From: an uncultured Holdemanella sp.
GTDB taxonomy: Bacteria > Bacillota_I > Bacilli_A > Erysipelotrichales > Erysipelotrichaceae
DNA: 64,000 nucleotides
Assembly: GCF_934772795.1 (NCBI RefSeq)
Contig: NZ_CAKVMR010000002.1
Location: 5,717-69,716, forward strand
Direction: 5' to 3'
How positions within the stretch are numbered: position 1 is the first letter of the stretch; the number at the start of each line of letters is the position of its first letter. The notes beneath the pieces are model-generated. The model saw only the letters and a program-made list of their open reading frames with translations, was not told where the DNA came from and did not search any database. This document shows, one piece after another, positions 51,565-59,786 of the stretch. The translations under genes and the position numbers were made by a program.

Positions 51565-52574
51565 TTTCCAAATCCACAATTTGGATATGTGCACACCTTA
51601 CATCCTAAGCACAATCCACCTTCACCTAAATCACATAGCTCTTCATATGTCACTACATCTTTGGCAAGTAAACGAGGAAGCACTAAATCAAATACCGTTC
51701 TTTTGGCATACATCACACAGCCTGGAAGACCCACAATTGGAACTTCTCCTTTATAGGAAAGTAAAAACATAGCACCAGGAAGAACCGGAGAACCATAACT
51801 AATAATATTGACACCTGTATTCTTGATTGCTAGTGGTGTTTTATCATCTGGATCCACACTCATTCCACCTGTACAAAGTACAATGTCTACCCCTTGTTTT
51901 AAAGCTTCATTGATTTTTTCTGTCACCATTTTATCGTCATCATCACAAATCGCATGATACACCATTTCACAGCCAAACTCAGCCAATTTAGTTTGAATAA
52001 CTGGTGTAAATGTATCTTGAATTCTTCCTTTATACACTTCACTTCCTGTTGTGATCACAGCTGCTTTCTTTAATACAAACGGCTTGATTTCAAGAATACT
52101 AGATGTGATGAGTGATCTAGCTTTATCCATCTTTTCCTTTTCAATCACCAAAGGAATAATACGCATACCCGCAAGTTTATCCCCCGGATTTACTACTGTA
52201 TTTGAGTGTCTTGTCGCGATCATCATCTGTCCAAATGAATTTACTGTAAACAAAGCCTTACGATCTACTTTAAACAAACCATGAATCTCGCTTTTTAGTT
52301 CAATTTTTCCTTCCTTGATCTCACCATACGACATATAATCATTTTTACACATATCTAGTAAAACCATGGCTGCATCATTTTCATGCATCATACTCTCGTC
52401 GTTTTCCCAAACGTATAAATGTTCTTTCCCCACTGATAATAATAAAGGAATATCTTCTTCTGTCACGATATGACCCTTACGAAAAAGGGCATCTTTTGTG
52501 ACACCCTTAATGATCTGTGTTATATCATGACAAAGTACATGCCCTACGGCATCCTCAGTCTTGATTAATTTCAT
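51561..52574 (-). CDS. MoeA-like molybdopterin-binding protein with C-terminal Cys cluster
   Basis: A 337-residue protein. The N-terminal HDITQIIKGVTKDALFRKG resembles MoeA domain I, and the MPT-binding domain has VVITTGSEVYKGRIQD-like AVITTGSEVYKG, then VLCTGGMSVDPDDKTPLAI and LPGAMFLLSYKGEVPIVGLPG. The last 25 residues hold Cys in LGEGGLCLGCKVCTYPNCGFG, a ferredoxin-like cluster absent from ordinary MoeA. This class accompanies selenium-dependent hydroxylase operons. It probably inserts or modifies molybdenum, using the cluster as a donor or sensor. Confidence 0.82.
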   Translation of the reverse strand: MKLIKTEDAVGHVLCHDITQIIKGVTKDALFRKGHIVTEEDIPLLLSVGKEHLYVWENDESMMHENDAAMVLLDMCKNDYMSYGEIKEGKIELKSEIHGLFKVDRKALFTVNSFGQMMIATRHSNTVVNPGDKLAGMRIIPLVIEKEKMDKARSLITSSILEIKPFVLKKAAVITTGSEVYKGRIQDTFTPVIQTKLAEFGCEMVYHAICDDDDKMVTEKINEALKQGVDIVLCTGGMSVDPDDKTPLAIKNTGVNIISYGSPVLPGAMFLLSYKGEVPIVGLPGCVMYAKRTVFDLVLPRLLAKDVVTYEELCDLGEGGLCLGCKVCTYPNCGFGK

Positions 52575-52575
52575 C

Positions 52576-53352
52576 TTACTCTCCTTTTTTAAATCCGTAT
52601 TTCTTGAATACTTTTAAAGCTTTATCGCTCTTTAAAAATTGAATCAATGAATCCGCTTCCTCTTTATGCTTTGTGCTCGATACACGACCCACTGGATAGA
52701 GTACTGGTGTAGCTAATAATGAATTATCGCACTCTGCCACTACTTCTACTTTATCACTACTTGCAGCATCTGTCGCATAAACCAAACCAATTTCTGCATT
52801 TTGTGTTTCAACCTGAGACAATACTTCCGTTACATTTCCAGCTAAACTCAAACGATCTTGGATAGAATCCCATACACCTAAATTTGTCAAAGCTTCCTTT
52901 GCGTAGCTTCCCGCTGGAACTACTTCTGGATCTCCAATCGCAATGATTGAAGCATCACTAATATTGTCAAAACCAGTGACTGATGTATTACTGTCTTTTC
53001 CTTTGATCAACACCAATTTATTCTCTAATACATTTGAAATCGAATCCGCATCCACTAAATCTTCATCTTTTAATACATTCATCTGTGTTGTAGCTGCACT
53101 AAAAAAGACATCCGCATCTAAGCCTTTTTCAATTTGAAGCTGTAATTTTCCACTACTATCATAGACACCTTCAATCGTTACATTTGGATATTTTTTTTCA
53201 AACATTGGAATCAATTCTTCTTCAAATGCATTTTCCAAACTGGCAGCTGCCGCAATTGTAAGTTTTACTTGTTCTTTTGGTTCATTTGAACTACAACCAA
53301 ATAAACTTGTGGCCATCACTCCAGCCAATAAAATACTTAAACCTTTTTTCAT
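52576..53352 (-). CDS. modA: Molybdate ABC transporter substrate-binding lipoprotein
   Basis: A 258-residue lipoprotein: MKKGLSILLAGVMATSLFGC is a signal peptide with lipobox LFGC. TIAAAASLENAFEEELIPMF, VYDSSGKLQLQIEKGLDADVFFSAA and IAIGDPEVVPAGSYAKEAL are the ModA oxyanion-binding segments. It delivers molybdate (or tungstate) to ModBC. It overlaps modC by 4 bases. Confidence 0.94.
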   Translation of the reverse strand: MKKGLSILLAGVMATSLFGCSSNEPKEQVKLTIAAAASLENAFEEELIPMFEKKYPNVTIEGVYDSSGKLQLQIEKGLDADVFFSAATTQMNVLKDEDLVDADSISNVLENKLVLIKGKDSNTSVTGFDNISDASIIAIGDPEVVPAGSYAKEALTNLGVWDSIQDRLSLAGNVTEVLSQVETQNAEIGLVYATDAASSDKVEVVAECDNSLLATPVLYPVGRVSSTKHKEEADSLIQFLKSDKALKVFKKYGFKKGE

Positions 53353-53981
53353 CTGATCTCTCCTTGTTTAATTTTATATTTTAGATCACATAAATAATTT
53401 ACTTCTTCCTTATTGTGCGATACAAAAATAACTGGTTTTGAAATTTGAAGTTCACTTTTAAGCTCCTGTAATAAATCTTCCTTCAAATCTTCATCTAAAG
53501 CACTAAATGGTTCATCCAATAAAAGAACATCTGGTTCATACGCCATCAAACGAGCCAATGCCACTCTTTGTCTTTGTCCACCCGATAATTGTTTGGGATA
53601 TCTTGAAGCAAGTTCACTAATTTGAAATTGTTGCATCACTTTCTTAACTACGATATCCACATCTTTTACTTTTCTAGCCCTTAGTCCCACACTTATATTT
53701 TCATATACATTCATATTAGGAAATAGAGCATAACTTTGAAACATATAGCCCACATTTCGCTTTTGAATGGGCACATTAATTTTCTTTTCTGAATCAAATA
53801 AAACACGATCATTCAAAACAATTCTTCCTTTATCCGGCGTTTCAATTCCAGCAATACATTTTAATGTCATACTTTTGCCAGAGCCTGAAGCTCCCATAAG
53901 TCCTAGAATATTGTCATTCACTTGAAAAGAAACATCTAAATCAAATTCTGCAAGCTTCTTATATATTTGTACTTCCAACAT
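53349..53981 (-). CDS. modC: Molybdate ABC transporter ATPase, short form
   Basis: A 210-residue ABC ATPase. Walker A MGASGSGKSMTLK, Q-loop MFQSYALFPNM, signature LSGGQRQRVALAR, Walker B DVLLLDEPFSALDE and the switch His in VSHNKEEV are all present. The C-terminal TOBE/MOP regulatory domain of the longer ModC is missing, so it ends right after the nucleotide-binding domain. It lies directly between modB and modA. AAGGAG precedes the ATG. Confidence 0.92.
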   Translation of the reverse strand: MLEVQIYKKLAEFDLDVSFQVNDNILGLMGASGSGKSMTLKCIAGIETPDKGRIVLNDRVLFDSEKKINVPIQKRNVGYMFQSYALFPNMNVYENISVGLRARKVKDVDIVVKKVMQQFQISELASRYPKQLSGGQRQRVALARLMAYEPDVLLLDEPFSALDEDLKEDLLQELKSELQISKPVIFVSHNKEEVNYLCDLKYKIKQGEIR

Positions 53982-54686
53982 TTAGAAACTCCTTTTCTTT
54001 CGCACATATAGTTGATATAGATTCAACAAAAGCACGGCTGTAAAACAAATACCAATGATAACCCACACATAAAAGGCGGCTGATTCCATATTCCCACTCA
54101 TCACTTCACTATAAACTGCAACTGGAAGTGTTCGAGTTTTACCAATAATATTTCCTGCAAGCATTGCCGTTGCGCCAAACTCACCTAGGCCACGCGCAAA
54201 AGCTAGTACACCCCCACTGATAATTCCAGGTAAAGCATTTGGGATCAATACTTTCAAGAAAATATTCCATTCATTCATACCCAAAGTTCTTGCGACATAC
54301 ACTAAATCCGTATCCACTTGATCAAAAGCACCCCTGGCATTTCGATACATGAGTGGAAATGAAATCACTACGGCTGCAATTACAGTAGCACTAAAGCTAA
54401 AAGCGATGCGAATGCCAAATACATTCATAAAGAATTTTCCTATGGGTTGATTCACACCAAAGATCATCAACAAGAAAAAGCCAGCTACTGTAGGTGGTAA
54501 AACCATAGGTAACGTAAAGATTCCATCAAAGATTATTTTTAATGCCTCACTCTTTCTTGAATAGATCCACCATGCGGCCAGTAATCCTAAAATAAACGTA
54601 ATTACAATTGTGATACTTGCCGTTTTTAAAGATATCCAGATTGGAGTTAAATCTAAATTACTTCCTTGCGCACTCACTCGCTTCAC
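53982..54686 (-). CDS. modB: Molybdate ABC transporter permease
   Basis: A 234-residue permease with about five membrane segments and the EAA-type loop RTLGMNEWNIFLKVLIPNALPGIISG. LGEFGATAMLAGNIIGKTRTLP is the ModB landmark. It pairs with ModC as a dimer. The start is unclear: a GTG at 54686 overlaps the MOSC-MogA gene by 29 bases, and another GTG lies at 54677 with GGTG upstream. First of the three mod genes. Confidence 0.93.
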   Translation of the reverse strand: MKRVSAQGSNLDLTPIWISLKTASITIVITFILGLLAAWWIYSRKSEALKIIFDGIFTLPMVLPPTVAGFFLLMIFGVNQPIGKFFMNVFGIRIAFSFSATVIAAVVISFPLMYRNARGAFDQVDTDLVYVARTLGMNEWNIFLKVLIPNALPGIISGGVLAFARGLGEFGATAMLAGNIIGKTRTLPVAVYSEVMSGNMESAAFYVWVIIGICFTAVLLLNLYQLYVRKKRSF

Positions 54687-55593
54687 CCTTCATAATTTCT
54701 AAGCCATGTTTTAACGGGCCTAAAATAATATCTAGACTTTCCTTAACTGCCTTAGGACTTCCTGGCAAGTTAATAATCAAAGTCTGATTTCTTAATACAC
54801 TTGCGCCACGAGACAACATGGCCTTATTTGTATATTTCATCGATTCATAGCGCAATGCTTCACTAATACCTGGAACATTTCTTGTCATGACTTTCATTGT
54901 GGCTTCTGGCGTCACATCACGAACACTAAGTCCAGTACCTCCGGTTGTAAGAATCAAATCATTTTGGCAACGATCACTTAAATTGATCAATTGCGAAACA
55001 ATTTCATTCTCATCATCCGCAATCACTGTCACACTTGTCACATTGTATCCTTGTTCCGTCATGATTTTTTCAATCAGCGGACCACTCTTGTCCACTCTTT
55101 GCCCAACACTTGCCTTATCACTTAATGTCAATACGGCTACACGCATTCGAGTATCTTTATTTTCAATAACTTCCACTTTATCTCCTACACAAATATGTCC
55201 ACCATGTAAAACACGCGTAAATACACCAAGATGCGGCATAATACATTGACCGACTTGATGATAAATTGCACAATGAGAATGACAGCTTTTACCTATTTGC
55301 GTCAGTTCTAGTAATACATCCCCAATCTTAAACTGTGTTCCTACTGGATAATTTGTGAATTCAATACCTGATACAAGTAAGTTTTCTCCGAAAGCACCAT
55401 CTTCTACATCAGCTCCTTTAGCCTTAAATTCTTCACGCTTTTCATACGATAATAAAGAAACTTGGCGATGCCACTTACCTGCATGCGCATCATTTTCTAG
55501 TCCATGATTTTCAATAATTTCAATATCTTGAACCGGATGTTTTTCCGTTCCCTTTTGTTCGCTGATACAAATTGCCTTAATTATTCCTTCCAT
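54658..55593 (-). CDS. MOSC-MogA/MoaB fusion protein
   Basis: A 311-residue two-domain protein. Residues 1-148: MOSC domain ([35 protein letters not shown], and the conserved Cys in [17 protein letters not shown]), a predicted sulfur or cofactor carrier. Residues 150-311: MogA/MoaB-like MPT adenylyltransferase ([53 protein letters not shown]). The fusion is common in clostridia. It overlaps moaC by 13 bases and modB by 29. Confidence 0.92.
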   Translation of the reverse strand: MEGIIKAICISEQKGTEKHPVQDIEIIENHGLENDAHAGKWHRQVSLLSYEKREEFKAKGADVEDGAFGENLLVSGIEFTNYPVGTQFKIGDVLLELTQIGKSCHSHCAIYHQVGQCIMPHLGVFTRVLHGGHICVGDKVEVIENKDTRMRVAVLTLSDKASVGQRVDKSGPLIEKIMTEQGYNVTSVTVIADDENEIVSQLINLSDRCQNDLILTTGGTGLSVRDVTPEATMKVMTRNVPGISEALRYESMKYTNKAMLSRGASVLRNQTLIINLPGSPKAVKESLDIILGPLKHGLEIMKGEASECARK

Positions 55594-56057
55594 ACAAAAT
55601 CTCCACTCTTTCCACCTGATTTAGAAACCAAATGTACATTCTTAATTTCCATATCTTTACTTACAGCTTTACACATGTCATAAATTGTCAGAAGGCAAAT
55701 ATTTACACCTGTCAAAGCTTCCATTTCTACACCCGTTTTTCCATTACACTTCACTGTGCAATAGGCATAGATCAAACAATTCGCTTTATCCATTTCAAAA
55801 TCAATATTGACCTTATTGATCATTAAAGGATGACATAAAGGAATCAATTCACTCGTCTTTTTTACGCCCATGATTCCGGCGATACGAGCTACACCTAATA
55901 CATCTCCTTTTTTCATGTCACTCTGCTCAATTTTATGTAGAATTTCTTCATTTACCAATATACTTCCAACAGCGCAAGCACTTCTTGAAGTAATATCCTT
56001 TTCGCTTACATCGACCATACGTGCATTTCCATGTTCATCAAAATGTGTTAATTCCAT
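55581..56057 (-). CDS. moaC: Cyclic pyranopterin monophosphate synthase
   Basis: About 158 residues, converting the MoaA product to cyclic pyranopterin monophosphate. [39 protein letters not shown] and [21 protein letters not shown] are MoaC motifs, including catalytic Lys and Asp residues in the loop [11 protein letters not shown]. The ATG at 56057 has GGAGG upstream and lies 1 base after the moaA stop. Confidence 0.95.
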   Translation of the reverse strand: MELTHFDEHGNARMVDVSEKDITSRSACAVGSILVNEEILHKIEQSDMKKGDVLGVARIAGIMGVKKTSELIPLCHPLMINKVNIDFEMDKANCLIYAYCTVKCNGKTGVEMEALTGVNICLLTIYDMCKAVSKDMEIKNVHLVSKSGGKSGDFVWKE

Positions 56058-56058
56058 T

Positions 56059-57003
56059 TTATCCTCCAATTTCATTCATCACCGTCGATGAATGTTCTTC
56101 TTCAAAATGATGTTCCTTAGGCTTTTTGAAGATCCAAAAAGCCATCGTTTTCTCAAGCTCTTCCAAATTATTTAGATAAGGTTTTAAATCCACTCCATCA
56201 CTATGGAATAAACATAATTTCAATCGTCCTACACTACTTAAGCGTATGCGATTGCAGTCTTGACAAAACTTATTATGTAACGCTTCAATAAAGCCAATGT
56301 AACCTTCATAATCACCAATCGTATAATAATGAGCTGGTCCATTCCCTAACTTTTCATCACACACATTTAATGTGTAATTCTTTTGTACATATTCAATCAG
56401 TTCATTCATTTTTGTGTTTCGATCACTATATTTTAGTGGCATCAATTCAATGAATCGTAGCGCAATCTTTTTATCTTTGATGAGTTGTAACATTGATTCA
56501 AATCGAGAAAATGAAAATAGATTGTCCACAACACAATTCACTTTAACCGGAACACCAATTTTATAGGCATATTCTAAATTCAACAAAACCTTCTTCAAAT
56601 CATTCTTCTTACAAATCTTTAAATATTCAGATTCATCCAGTGTATCAATTGAAAAATTAATACAGTCAAGTCCAATCTTTTTGAGTTCATCTAAATCTGT
56701 AAAAGAAAATAAACTTCCATTCGTTGTTAGTGTTACTTGTTCAACACCAATTAAATCTTTCAAACTACGAATAAATTCAATATAGCCTTTACGAAGTGCG
56801 GGCTCTCCACCCGTAATTTTAAATCGAGTAATTCCCAAAGATACAGCACATCTACAAATATCTAAGAGTTGTTCATATGTTAATATATCCGAATGACAAA
56901 GGTGTTTGGAGATATCTGGCTTGCAGTAGTAACAAGCATAATTACACCTGTCTGTTAATGAAATTCGCATATAATTTATATTTCGACCAAATGAATCTTG
57001 CAT
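56059..57003 (-). CDS. moaA: GTP 3',8-cyclase (radical SAM MoaA)
   Basis: A 314-residue radical SAM enzyme starting molybdopterin synthesis. The cluster motif is [15 protein letters not shown] (CxxxCxxC); [15 protein letters not shown] is the SAM-binding GGEP; the second [4Fe-4S] loop is [21 protein letters not shown] in sections (Cys-x2-Cys-x13-Cys). The C terminus ends in the essential Gly-Gly (TVMNEIGG). It opens the long Mo/Se operon, with AAAGGA upstream and two palindromes ahead of it. Confidence 0.96.
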   Translation of the reverse strand: MQDSFGRNINYMRISLTDRCNYACYYCKPDISKHLCHSDILTYEQLLDICRCAVSLGITRFKITGGEPALRKGYIEFIRSLKDLIGVEQVTLTTNGSLFSFTDLDELKKIGLDCINFSIDTLDESEYLKICKKNDLKKVLLNLEYAYKIGVPVKVNCVVDNLFSFSRFESMLQLIKDKKIALRFIELMPLKYSDRNTKMNELIEYVQKNYTLNVCDEKLGNGPAHYYTIGDYEGYIGFIEALHNKFCQDCNRIRLSSVGRLKLCLFHSDGVDLKPYLNNLEELEKTMAFWIFKKPKEHHFEEEHSSTVMNEIGG

Positions 57004-57015
57004 AAAATCCTTTCC

Positions 57016-57064
57016 GTTATTCTCAAACGAGAATAACCAACTGATTCAATTTTATCATTGAATC
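57016..57064. promoter_or_regulatory. Paired palindromes ahead of moaA
   Basis: GTTATTCTC-AAAC-GAGAATAAC (57016-57037, perfect) and GATTCAAT-TTTATC-ATTGAATC (57043-57064, perfect). They lie 13 and 40 bases upstream of the moaA start, within the divergent region shared with tag. They may be operators for the ModE-like protein or hairpins in the moaA leader. Confidence 0.6.
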
Positions 57065-57092
57065 CACATTTTATCTACTTTAAAATGGAATC

Positions 57093-57632
57093 ATGAAACG
57101 ATGTGCGTGGTGTAATCTAAACAATCCAAAATATATTGAATATCATGATCATGAATGGGGAAAACTCAATACAGATGAAGAATATCTCTTTGAAATGTTG
57201 ATACTTGAATCTTTTCAGGCAGGACTAAGCTGGCAGTGTATTCTAAATAAAAGAGAAGCTTTTAAAGAGGCTTATGAAGACTTTGACATTGATAAAGTGA
57301 TTGAATTTGATGAAGAGAAAATAGAACAATTAAGAAACAATCCTAATATCATTCGTAACAAATTAAAGATCAAAGCGAGTATTTCAAATGCGAAAATTTT
57401 TAAATCCATTCAAGAAGAGTATCAAACTTTTTATGATTACTTATGTACTTTTACCCATGGACAAATCATTTATGAAACAGAAAAAACAACGTCAGCTCTT
57501 TCAGATTCCATTTCAAATGATCTAAAAAAAAGAGGCATGAAGTTTGTAGGAAGTACGATTATATACTCCTATCTTCAAGCCATCGGTGTGATTTATTCTC
57601 ACGAAAAAGATTGTTTCTTATACAAAGACTAA
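57093..57632 (+). CDS. tag: DNA-3-methyladenine glycosylase I
   Basis: A 179-residue DNA repair enzyme removing 3-methyladenine. N-terminal MKRCAWCNLNNPKYIEYHDHEWG contributes the zinc Cys and His in two parts; LILESFQAGLSWQCILNKR is the active-site helix with Glu; C-terminal SHEKDC holds the remaining His and Cys ligands. Divergent from moaA. Converges on the ArsC/Spx-like gene with a 4-base overlap. Confidence 0.93.
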   Translation: MKRCAWCNLNNPKYIEYHDHEWGKLNTDEEYLFEMLILESFQAGLSWQCILNKREAFKEAYEDFDIDKVIEFDEEKIEQLRNNPNIIRNKLKIKASISNAKIFKSIQEEYQTFYDYLCTFTHGQIIYETEKTTSALSDSISNDLKKRGMKFVGSTIIYSYLQAIGVIYSHEKDCFLYKD

Positions 57633-57964
57633 TCCCATGTTTTCCAAACATTTGGTTCATAGCCTACTGTCGCCGATTTGCCGTTACGCACGATTGGCGT
57701 TTTTAATATGTGCTGATTGAGATACACTTTATCTTCTTTATCTGACAAGTAATTCAACATCGTCAATAATTCTTTATCCTTAGCTTTTGGATCAATCATG
57801 GAATCAATGCCAACTTGTCTTAATACACTTTCAAATTCTTTCTTACTCATTTCTTTTTCATCTAAATTGATAAACTGAAACTTAATATTTCTTTCTTTAA
57901 AATAGCGTTGTGCTTTCTTTGTATCAAAGCACTTGTTTTTTCCAAAAATTTGTATATTCATCAC
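57629..57964 (-). CDS. ArsC/Spx-type glutaredoxin-like protein
   Basis: A 111-residue protein with the thioredoxin-like ArsC fold: IQIFGKNKCFDTKKAQRYF (single active Cys), FINLDEKEMSKKEFESVLR and ILKTPIVRNGKSATVGY with the cis-Pro and Arg. It lacks the CxxC of Spx. It may be a thiol reductase or an arsenate reductase. The stop overlaps tag and the start overlaps the deaminase gene by 4 bases, so it is cotranscribed with the latter. Confidence 0.8.
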   Translation of the reverse strand: MMNIQIFGKNKCFDTKKAQRYFKERNIKFQFINLDEKEMSKKEFESVLRQVGIDSMIDPKAKDKELLTMLNYLSDKEDKVYLNQHILKTPIVRNGKSATVGYEPNVWKTWD

Positions 57965-59229
57965 ATTAACCTCTTTATCCTTTTTTGTACTTCATCATAT
58001 AAGGATTCCATGTCAAACCCTACATGAAAATGTCCATCTTCATACAAGATTTCACCATTGACCATGGTACATTTTACATTGGATTTAGATCCGCTGTATA
58101 CAATATTTTTTGCGATATTATTCATTGGCTGCATATTTGGTTGATGTAGATCTAAAATAATTAAATCTGCCAACTTTCCAGCTTCTAATACCCCACAATT
58201 TAAATTTAAAGCTTTAGCTCCATTTACGGTTGCCATTTTCAACACTTCATAAGCATCAACTGCAGAAGCATCACAATTTTTATATTTAGCCAATCCCGTA
58301 ACCAAAAACATCTCTCTAAACATATCTAGACAATTATTACTTGCCGCACCATCCGTTCCTAAACATACATTGATATTTCGTTGAAGCATCGATTGGATTG
58401 GAGCTATACCGCTGGCAAGTTTTAGATTGGACGCAGGATTTGTGATGATATTTAAATGTTTTTCTTGAAATAAATCTAAATCATGTTCACTCATGTGCAC
58501 ACAATGAAAGGCACCTCCACCATAGTCATATACGCCTAGATCACATAAGTATTCAACAGGACTAAGCCCCGTCTTTTCTTTACATGTGGATACTTCAAAT
58601 TCTGTTTCACTTAAATGTGTATAAACAGGTGCTTTATATTTATGCGATAAAGCCGCTACTTGTTGAATCTTTTCTTTTGAGTTTGTGTATTCATGACTAA
58701 AGCCAAGAATATAAGAAATCAAACTATTTTCTTGATTATATTCATTAAAACAACGTTCTACATCTTCTACGGATAGACAAAAATTATTAACTGCACCACA
58801 TAATACCGTTCTATAATTCATATCTAGACTTGCCTTAACAATAGCTTCTGGATTTAAATACATATCAAAATTCGAAGTGATTCCACTTGTTAGATATTCT
58901 AATATCGCAAGTTTAGAAAAATAATAAATATCATCTTGCGTTAATTTAGCTTCAATAGGGAATACTTTTTCATTTAGCCATTGTTGAAGTGGCATATCAT
59001 CGGCCATCGATCTTAAAAATGTCATTCCAGAATGGGTATGCGCATTAATAAATCCTGGCATAATTAGATTCTGGTGTACATCTATTTCTCGGTCAAACGA
59101 ACAAGCATGTTCTTTATGTTTACCTACATATGAAATCTTGTTGTCTTCTACCCAAACTTCACCTGAAAAAGCATCAAAATCCTTCATTGTGAGAATACGT
59201 GCATTATAAAATCGTGTACGCATATGCAT
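57961..59229 (-). CDS. Amidohydrolase of the MTA/SAH deaminase type
   Basis: A 422-residue TIM-barrel amidohydrolase. Metal-site motifs are FINAHTHSGMTFLRSMADD, VYTHLSETEFEV, GGAFHCVHMSEHDLDLF and INVCLGTDGAASNNCLDMF. DDMPLQQWL after the first motif matches 5'-methylthioadenosine/S-adenosylhomocysteine deaminases. It would recycle adenosine-type by-products of SAM use, in line with LuxS and radical SAM enzymes. A related role is possible in selenium/molybdenum loci (E. coli SsnA). It starts its own operon with the ArsC-like gene. Confidence 0.85.
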   Translation of the reverse strand: MHMRTRFYNARILTMKDFDAFSGEVWVEDNKISYVGKHKEHACSFDREIDVHQNLIMPGFINAHTHSGMTFLRSMADDMPLQQWLNEKVFPIEAKLTQDDIYYFSKLAILEYLTSGITSNFDMYLNPEAIVKASLDMNYRTVLCGAVNNFCLSVEDVERCFNEYNQENSLISYILGFSHEYTNSKEKIQQVAALSHKYKAPVYTHLSETEFEVSTCKEKTGLSPVEYLCDLGVYDYGGGAFHCVHMSEHDLDLFQEKHLNIITNPASNLKLASGIAPIQSMLQRNINVCLGTDGAASNNCLDMFREMFLVTGLAKYKNCDASAVDAYEVLKMATVNGAKALNLNCGVLEAGKLADLIILDLHQPNMQPMNNIAKNIVYSGSKSNVKCTMVNGEILYEDGHFHVGFDMESLYDEVQKRIKRLM

Positions 59230-59265
59230 TCCTTCTTTCTGATTTAATCATCCCACAAATGGAAT

Positions 59266-59298
59266 CAAAAAAAAAGAAATAACTTTTGATTATTTCTT
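59266..59298 (-). terminator. Terminator of the VanZ-like gene
   Basis: On the minus strand GAAATAA-TCAAAAG-TTATTTC followed by a T-run; the 5' arm overlaps the stop of the VanZ-like gene. Confidence 0.75.
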
Positions 59299-59706
59299 CT
59301 TAAAAATCGATTTAATGAGTTCGATGATTGCCACCACAAGCAGGAATATAAAGGACATCGCAAAATAGCCAACCAAACCTGCCAAAATATCGTTGAAGTC
59401 CATTTCGCCTGTATGCGAATACCATTGGCCTATTTCAATCGCAAATGTGATAACTACAAGTACAGTAAATACGTAGAACCAACTAATTAAAACCGTTAAG
59501 TTCTTTTTAGCCATCCACTTAAATAATGGATAAATCACTATAAGCATGGCAATCCCCAACAAGCCAATAATCAAGAAGTGAAGTTGCTTATCGGATAATT
59601 GTGCTTCAAATGAGTCATTCATACTCAAGAAATAGGTGTGCGTCTTATAGATGATGTCGATCATTAAGTCGACAATCTTTTTTAACATTGAAGTACTATC
59701 TGTCAT
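59290..59706 (-). CDS. VanZ-like small membrane protein
   Basis: About 138 residues with three or four hydrophobic segments. DKQLHFLIIGLLGIA and EIGQWYSHTGEMDFNDILAG match the VanZ family (DKxxHFxxxxxLG, then E-x-Q and the D-x-x-A-N-x-x-G-like end). VanZ raises teicoplanin resistance in Enterococcus; other members are unassigned. I place the start at ATG 59706, 6 bases after the -10 of a strong promoter, which predicts a leaderless mRNA. A short Lys-rich C terminus ends within the terminator. Confidence 0.65.
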   Translation of the reverse strand: MTDSTSMLKKIVDLMIDIIYKTHTYFLSMNDSFEAQLSDKQLHFLIIGLLGIAMLIVIYPLFKWMAKKNLTVLISWFYVFTVLVVITFAIEIGQWYSHTGEMDFNDILAGLVGYFAMSFIFLLVVAIIELIKSIFKKK

Positions 59707-59712
59707 GCGAGC

Positions 59713-59741
59713 ATTATACATGATATCGTTCGATATTTCAA
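59713..59741 (-). promoter_or_regulatory. Core promoter with an operator palindrome in the spacer
   Basis: On the minus strand TTGAAA (59741-59736), a 17-base spacer and TATAAT (59718-59713), near-ideal. The spacer and -35 edge hold the perfect palindrome ATATCGTTCGATAT (59723-59736), the classic place for a repressor. The divergent PatB/MalY-type gene begins at 59787. Confidence 0.72.
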
Positions 59742-59786
59742 ATTCCGAAAAATTATATTATTATTGTGGTAAGGAGAATTTTTATT

